Assembly: GCF_028285715.1 (NCBI RefSeq)
Contig: NZ_JANQOO010000036.1
Location: forward strand, 39,760 to 103,759
Source of the DNA: Ulvibacterium sp.
GTDB taxonomy: Bacteria; Bacteroidota; Bacteroidia; Flavobacteriales; Flavobacteriaceae
DNA length: 64,000 nt
Direction: 5' to 3'
The translations under genes and the position numbers were made by a program. The notes under the pieces were generated by a model. It did no database searches. It saw only the letters and a list, made by a program, of their open reading frames with translations, and was not told the DNA's origin. Positions 60,384 through 64,000 of the stretch are shown here, piece after piece (positions within the stretch are counted from its first letter, which is position 1; each line of letters opens with the position of its first letter).

Positions 60384-62780
60384 TTAAAATTTGATATTTA
60401 AAGTTGTCCCAAACGTCCTCGGTTCTGCTATGCGGGTACTTCTCCCAAAACTTGTGTCCGGAGCTCCAAAAGCTATATACCGCTCATCAGCAATATTTCT
60501 GACCCATGCAGATAAGGTGTATTTCCCATTACTTAAGGTCACCAATGTATTGAGCAGACTATAGGACTCAATCTCTAAGTCGTTTTGGATATCGCTAAAA
60601 GCGTCACCTATATTTCTAAACTCTCCACGGATTGTTAATGCATAATCTTTAAATGCTGGAAATTGGTATTGCCCCGCAAAGAAAAAGGTATGTTCTGGTG
60701 CATTGGATAGCGTATTGCCAGAAACATCATCTGTTATTGTGTCTGCCATTCCCGTAGTTTCATTAAGGATATCGCGAGAAAGTACAAAGTCTTTATATTC
60801 CGTATCGTTTATTCCCAAATTGGCTTCAAGTTGAAGCCCTTTTAGAGGTATTGCTATGGTTTCTAACTCGATACCTGTGGAACGGGCATCGCCTACATTG
60901 GTACGTGCAAACACAAAATTTCCAAACGAATTAAAGAATTGTAAGTCTTTCCAATCGATATGGAATGCGGCAAGATTTGCTTGCAATTTGTTATTGAACC
61001 AATTGGATTTATAACCTATTTCAAAATTGTTGGAATATTCCGGGTCGAAGGTCTGTGATACGCCTTCAGGTAATAGATTACCATTGATTCCGCCGGCCCT
61101 AAAACCTCTGGTATAACTTGCATAGGCATTTTGGTTATTACTAATCTGATATCCTAAGGCAAACTTTGGCAATAGGGCATCATAATTTCCACTTAGTTCA
61201 GTCCGATTGTCTATAAAATTTACAATGCCATCTACGCTTTCAAAACGGCTAAAAATAAGTTTACGATTCTCGTACTCGTAACGCAATCCGGCTGTGGCGG
61301 TAAACGCTTTGGCGAAAGCGTAATTCACTTCACCAAAAAGTGCAATACCTTCATTCTTTCCTATTTGACTAAATATATCCAAAGTGGTTTCATCTACTAT
61401 TCTTGCCGTATTTGTAGAGGGCTCATAGTTGGTTTGATTGAAATAAAAAGTCCCAGCAGTGTAATTAAGGGTATCGTTTTTGTCTTCTGAAGAAATGCGG
61501 AATTCCTGTGAAAATACTTCCTGCGGATTATTCATTACACCGACTTGACCATCGTTATAACTTGCAAATACTTGCCCTGGAAATTGGGGTAGAAAATCAA
61601 GGTCATTAAAGCGTAATCCCACACGTTGATAAGCGGATATGGACGACAGCTTAAAGGCATTCGCTCTATAATTAACTGCTGCTGATGCGTTAAATAGATT
61701 GCGTTGGTGTTCACCAACCCTTCCCAAAAAGATGCTGTCCGGATTATCCAACGCCACTTGCTCATCTTGTACCGATACAAAAAATGTACTGGCATCAGAT
61801 TGGTCTATTTGGGTTTTTAAATTTAAGGTTGCATCCCATCGGTCATTGGGTAACCACTTTAAAAAGACATTTCCATAAATACTTGATTCATCACCCACAC
61901 GGCGACCATCTTGACCTATTACCGGGTCTGCTGTGCCTTCTGTTGAGTTAGTTAAAAAACCATCCCTGTATTGATACTGGGCCGCAATACCAAAAAACAA
62001 CGTATCATCTATCAGCGGGGTTTTAAAACCTAATCCGTGGCGTTGCAATCCGAGATTTCCTAAACTGCTTTCAAAAAAACCAGATTGTTTATTTGTCGGT
62101 TTTTTAGTAATGATATTAATGACTCCACCCAGTGCATTACGCCCATAAAGTGTCCCTTGTGGACCTCTTAATACTTCCACACGTTCTACATCCATAAACT
62201 GTATTCCACCCGCGGCGATATCCAAACTGTTTACGCCATCAATATATGTGGCAATAGCTGGGTTTTCACTGAATACCTGAATTCCACGGATACTTTGCAG
62301 ACCTTGAAAACCAACGCCCAATTGCGTAGCACTGTAGTTGGGAATGATTCCTGTAAGTTCATCTACGTCCCAACTGCGGGTTTCTTGGAGTCGAGTTGGG
62401 TTGAGACTCGTAACTGCAATAGGAATATCCTGTAGTCTTTGTTCCCGTTTAAGCGCTGTAACCACGACTTCATCAATCTGTGTAGTAGCTGGCTCAAGAA
62501 TAACGTCAATGGTCAATTCGTTGTCGATTACCATTATTTCAAGGACCTTGGTAGCATATCCTATTTCACTTATTTGTAAGGTGTGTTTACCGGCAATCAG
62601 TTGTAAGCTAAAGGTTCCATCTTGTTTGGATATAGTACCTCTTGTAGAATTTAATACTGTGATATTGGCGTCTGTAATTGGTTGTTTTGCGGGGTTTGTA
62701 ATTGTTCCAGATACGGTTTGTGCAATACATAACTGTGCACTAAGGCCTACCCATAGGGTAAGCATTATGATTTTTTTCAT
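60384..62780 (-). CDS. TonB-dependent receptor with carboxypeptidase-like domain
   Basis: The 798-residue protein has a signal peptide ending CIAQ. A carboxypeptidase regulatory-like domain covers about 22-108 (VSGTITNPAKQPITDANITVL), a plug about 115-225 (DEVVVTALKREQRLQDIPIAV, VEVLRGPQGTLYGRNALGGVINI), and a beta-barrel runs to the terminal phenylalanine in TLNIKF. It is an outer-membrane active importer. It lacks a SusD partner and has the plug type of siderophore, metal or small-molecule receptors rather than of glycan importers. It heads an operon with a DJ-1/YHS lipoprotein and an acetolactate-decarboxylase-like lipoprotein. Confidence 0.9.
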   Translation of the reverse strand: MKKIIMLTLWVGLSAQLCIAQTVSGTITNPAKQPITDANITVLNSTRGTISKQDGTFSLQLIAGKHTLQISEIGYATKVLEIMVIDNELTIDVILEPATTQIDEVVVTALKREQRLQDIPIAVTSLNPTRLQETRSWDVDELTGIIPNYSATQLGVGFQGLQSIRGIQVFSENPAIATYIDGVNSLDIAAGGIQFMDVERVEVLRGPQGTLYGRNALGGVINIITKKPTNKQSGFFESSLGNLGLQRHGLGFKTPLIDDTLFFGIAAQYQYRDGFLTNSTEGTADPVIGQDGRRVGDESSIYGNVFLKWLPNDRWDATLNLKTQIDQSDASTFFVSVQDEQVALDNPDSIFLGRVGEHQRNLFNASAAVNYRANAFKLSSISAYQRVGLRFNDLDFLPQFPGQVFASYNDGQVGVMNNPQEVFSQEFRISSEDKNDTLNYTAGTFYFNQTNYEPSTNTARIVDETTLDIFSQIGKNEGIALFGEVNYAFAKAFTATAGLRYEYENRKLIFSRFESVDGIVNFIDNRTELSGNYDALLPKFALGYQISNNQNAYASYTRGFRAGGINGNLLPEGVSQTFDPEYSNNFEIGYKSNWFNNKLQANLAAFHIDWKDLQFFNSFGNFVFARTNVGDARSTGIELETIAIPLKGLQLEANLGINDTEYKDFVLSRDILNETTGMADTITDDVSGNTLSNAPEHTFFFAGQYQFPAFKDYALTIRGEFRNIGDAFSDIQNDLEIESYSLLNTLVTLSNGKYTLSAWVRNIADERYIAFGAPDTSFGRSTRIAEPRTFGTTLNIKF

Positions 62781-62875
62781 TTATGATTTTGATTAAAAAT
62801 GAATCCACATAAGTGGACATAATACTCTTATAGCTATAGTTTTTACAGCTACTTATAAAACATGGGCTTTTAGTA

Positions 62876-63247
62876 TTATGCTTGTGGTGGATGGAAGATA
62901 TCCCAATGCGCTACATGGGAATAATGATCTGTAATCAATGGAAATGACTTCTTAGCTGATATAATGCATTTTGTTTGGGAAAGCTTTTTGCTAAAGCTAA
63001 AGAGTACAAATTCATATTTACTATGAACAAGTTGAGGAAGCTCTTGTTCTTGTCCTGATTGCTGTTCTTGCAATTGTTGCATCAAGTAGCATTTACCGTT
63101 ACAACTCAACTTTGGTTTTTCCTTATTGATACAGAGTACTTCTTTGATGTACTCATTATTTGCCAAAAAATCTACCCATACTGAAATGTTTACCACTGGT
63201 TGTGCGTGTAAACAAGATAGAAGTAGTATGGCAATAAGGCGTTGCAA
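62876..63247 (-). CDS. Small exported protein with CNGKCYLM motif
   Basis: The 123-residue protein has an N-terminal hydrophobic signal (LIAILLLSCLHAQPVV), then SVWVDFLANNEYIKEVLC and the paired-cysteine motif KLSCNGKCYLMQQL. A Gln- and Glu-rich stretch and a His-containing C-terminus follow. Proteins of this type with a CNGKC motif recur in Bacteroidota next to TonB receptors, as I recall, often in metal-related loci. The start codon must be TTG, because an in-frame stop lies just upstream. It is 95 bases upstream of the TonB receptor gene in the same direction. The cysteines and histidines could bind a metal such as copper; this is inference. Confidence 0.65.
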   Translation of the reverse strand: MQRLIAILLLSCLHAQPVVNISVWVDFLANNEYIKEVLCINKEKPKLSCNGKCYLMQQLQEQQSGQEQELPQLVHSKYEFVLFSFSKKLSQTKCIISAKKSFPLITDHYSHVAHWDIFHPPQA

Positions 63248-63259
63248 ATTGTTTTTTTA

Positions 63260-63267
63260 CAAAGATA
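63260..63267 (-). promoter_or_regulatory. Possible -7 promoter box of the CNGKC-TonB transcript
   Basis: On the minus strand TATCTTTG matches the Bacteroidota -7 consensus TAnnTTTG. It lies 13 bases before the TTG start of the small protein, so the leader would be very short. The -33 region has only a partial match. Confidence 0.35.
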
Positions 63268-63420
63268 AAAATTGAAAAGATAGCCTGCGAAAAATGCCAG
63301 ACAGTAGTGCAGTATTTATGCAGGACATTACGACTAGATAGTTGCAAAAATTGGTGCTTTGACAAGATTTCTCAAAACCGGTTTTCATTAAAATCCACTT
63401 TTTGAAAGTTTTAATGAATT

Positions 63421-64000
63421 TTAAGTACGATGAACTCCATGAACCTGAAAATGGTTGGTCTCCCTAAAGGTCTGTGGAGTTACACCGGTATTCTTCTTGA
63501 AAAAGCGACAGAAATAGGATGTATCATTATACCCCAATTCATAGGCAATTTGATTGATGGTATTTTCGGTCTGGATAAGCTCACCTTTAATTTCAAGGAT
63601 AACGCGTTCTTGTATCGTCTCGCTGGCACTTTGACCCGTGACTTCCCGCACGGTATCGTTTAAATAGGTTGGTGATATGTATAGCTTTTCGGCATAGTCC
63701 GATACCTTTCGGATGGTCTTAAAATTCTTTTCAAGTAATTTTTTAAATCTTGCGGTGATGAGATGCTTTCGTGAAAGCGAGGAATAGCTGTCATCTTCAT
63801 TAAAATCATTGATACGCTCAATCTCAATAAGCAGTACGTTGAGATAAAGACGGCATAACAAATCATCGTTTATACTCTCTCTGTTGTTGACCTCAAAAGC
63901 AATTTTTTGCTGAATATCAAAGAGGTTTTCCCATTGGTTTTTAGACAGCTTTAGAACCGGAAGACGGTTGAGTTGAAAGAAAGGGTAAAAACATAACTTG
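63421..64000 (-). CDS. AraC family transcriptional regulator, C-terminal part (cut by window edge)
   Basis: The minus-strand reading is open from 64000 to the stop at 63421. It contains an AraC/XylS double helix-turn-helix in its last 100 residues: VSDYAEKLYISPTYLNDTVREVTGQSASETIQ and IAYELGYNDTSYFCRFFKKNTGVTPQTFR. Upstream residues (KLCFYPFFQLNRLPVLKLS and on) are the end of a small ligand or dimerisation domain whose start lies outside the window. It is the nearest regulator to the TonB receptor set and is transcribed in the same direction, 173 bases before the small CNGKC gene, so it may control that set. Confidence 0.82.
   Translation of the reverse strand, partial: KLCFYPFFQLNRLPVLKLSKNQWENLFDIQQKIAFEVNNRESINDDLLCRLYLNVLLIEIERINDFNEDDSYSSLSRKHLITARFKKLLEKNFKTIRKVSDYAEKLYISPTYLNDTVREVTGQSASETIQERVILEIKGELIQTENTINQIAYELGYNDTSYFCRFFKKNTGVTPQTFRETNHFQVHGVHRT

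Noticed and set aside
63156..63365. 69-codon minus-strand reading overlapping the CNGKC gene
   Set aside because: It is in another frame over a gene with a clear signal peptide and cysteine motif.

Overview
The window looks like chromosomal DNA of a marine Flavobacteriaceae species (Bacteroidota). The reasons are a 4134-residue adhesin with SprB-type repeats and a gliding-motility C-terminal domain, many lipoproteins with Bacteroidota-style signal peptides, a TonB-dependent receptor with a carboxypeptidase-like N-terminal domain, a LytTR regulator, secreted GH92, GH38 and GH2 glycosidases, and a sulfatase. Almost every gene is on the minus strand. No rRNA, intact tRNA, CRISPR array, transposase or phage gene was seen.

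Layout. 1-356: start of a secreted nucleoside hydrolase that leaves the window. 564-995: a small NTF2-like lipoprotein. 1007-5996: a complete four-enzyme route from trans-4-hydroxy-L-proline to 2-oxoglutarate. 6218-20712: a giant cell-surface adhesin, followed by a shorter paralogue of its N-terminal part. 21011-40633: a tightly packed 15-gene block running from a LacI-type regulator and a secreted GH38 mannosidase to a secreted GH92 mannosidase. Between them lie two sugar porters, two short-chain dehydrogenases, a lactonase, a UxuA-type mannonate dehydratase, a cupin, an RraA-type lyase, two class III CoA-transferases, an enoyl-CoA hydratase and a solute-binding-protein-like protein without an export signal. 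Two matching LacI-type operators flank the regulator gene.

40878-46773: a sulfatase and a lipoprotein of unknown function, then a membrane LytTR regulator with a penicillin-binding-like serine hydrolase. 47179-50124: GntP permease, RidA-like protein and M19 dipeptidase, probably one operon. 50622-57938: a GH2 glycosidase and four exported phosphoesterases of two folds. 57939-58667: a gene-poor stretch with hairpins, two tRNA-3'-end-like fragments and a possible gene remnant. 58668-63247: a TonB receptor, a DJ-1/YHS fusion lipoprotein, an acetolactate-decarboxylase-like lipoprotein and a small CNGKC-motif protein. 63421-64000: the C-terminal part of an AraC-type regulator.

Working model for the 15-gene block (inference): surface mannosidases release mannose or a mannose-like unit, and MFS porters import it because no SusC/SusD pair is present. 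A dehydrogenase and the lactonase then give mannonate, which UxuA turns into 2-keto-3-deoxygluconate. The CoA-transferases, crotonase and RraA-like lyase do not fit a textbook mannose route. They suggest that a second, carboxylated product is handled as a CoA thioester. This block is the best candidate in the window for an undescribed pathway.
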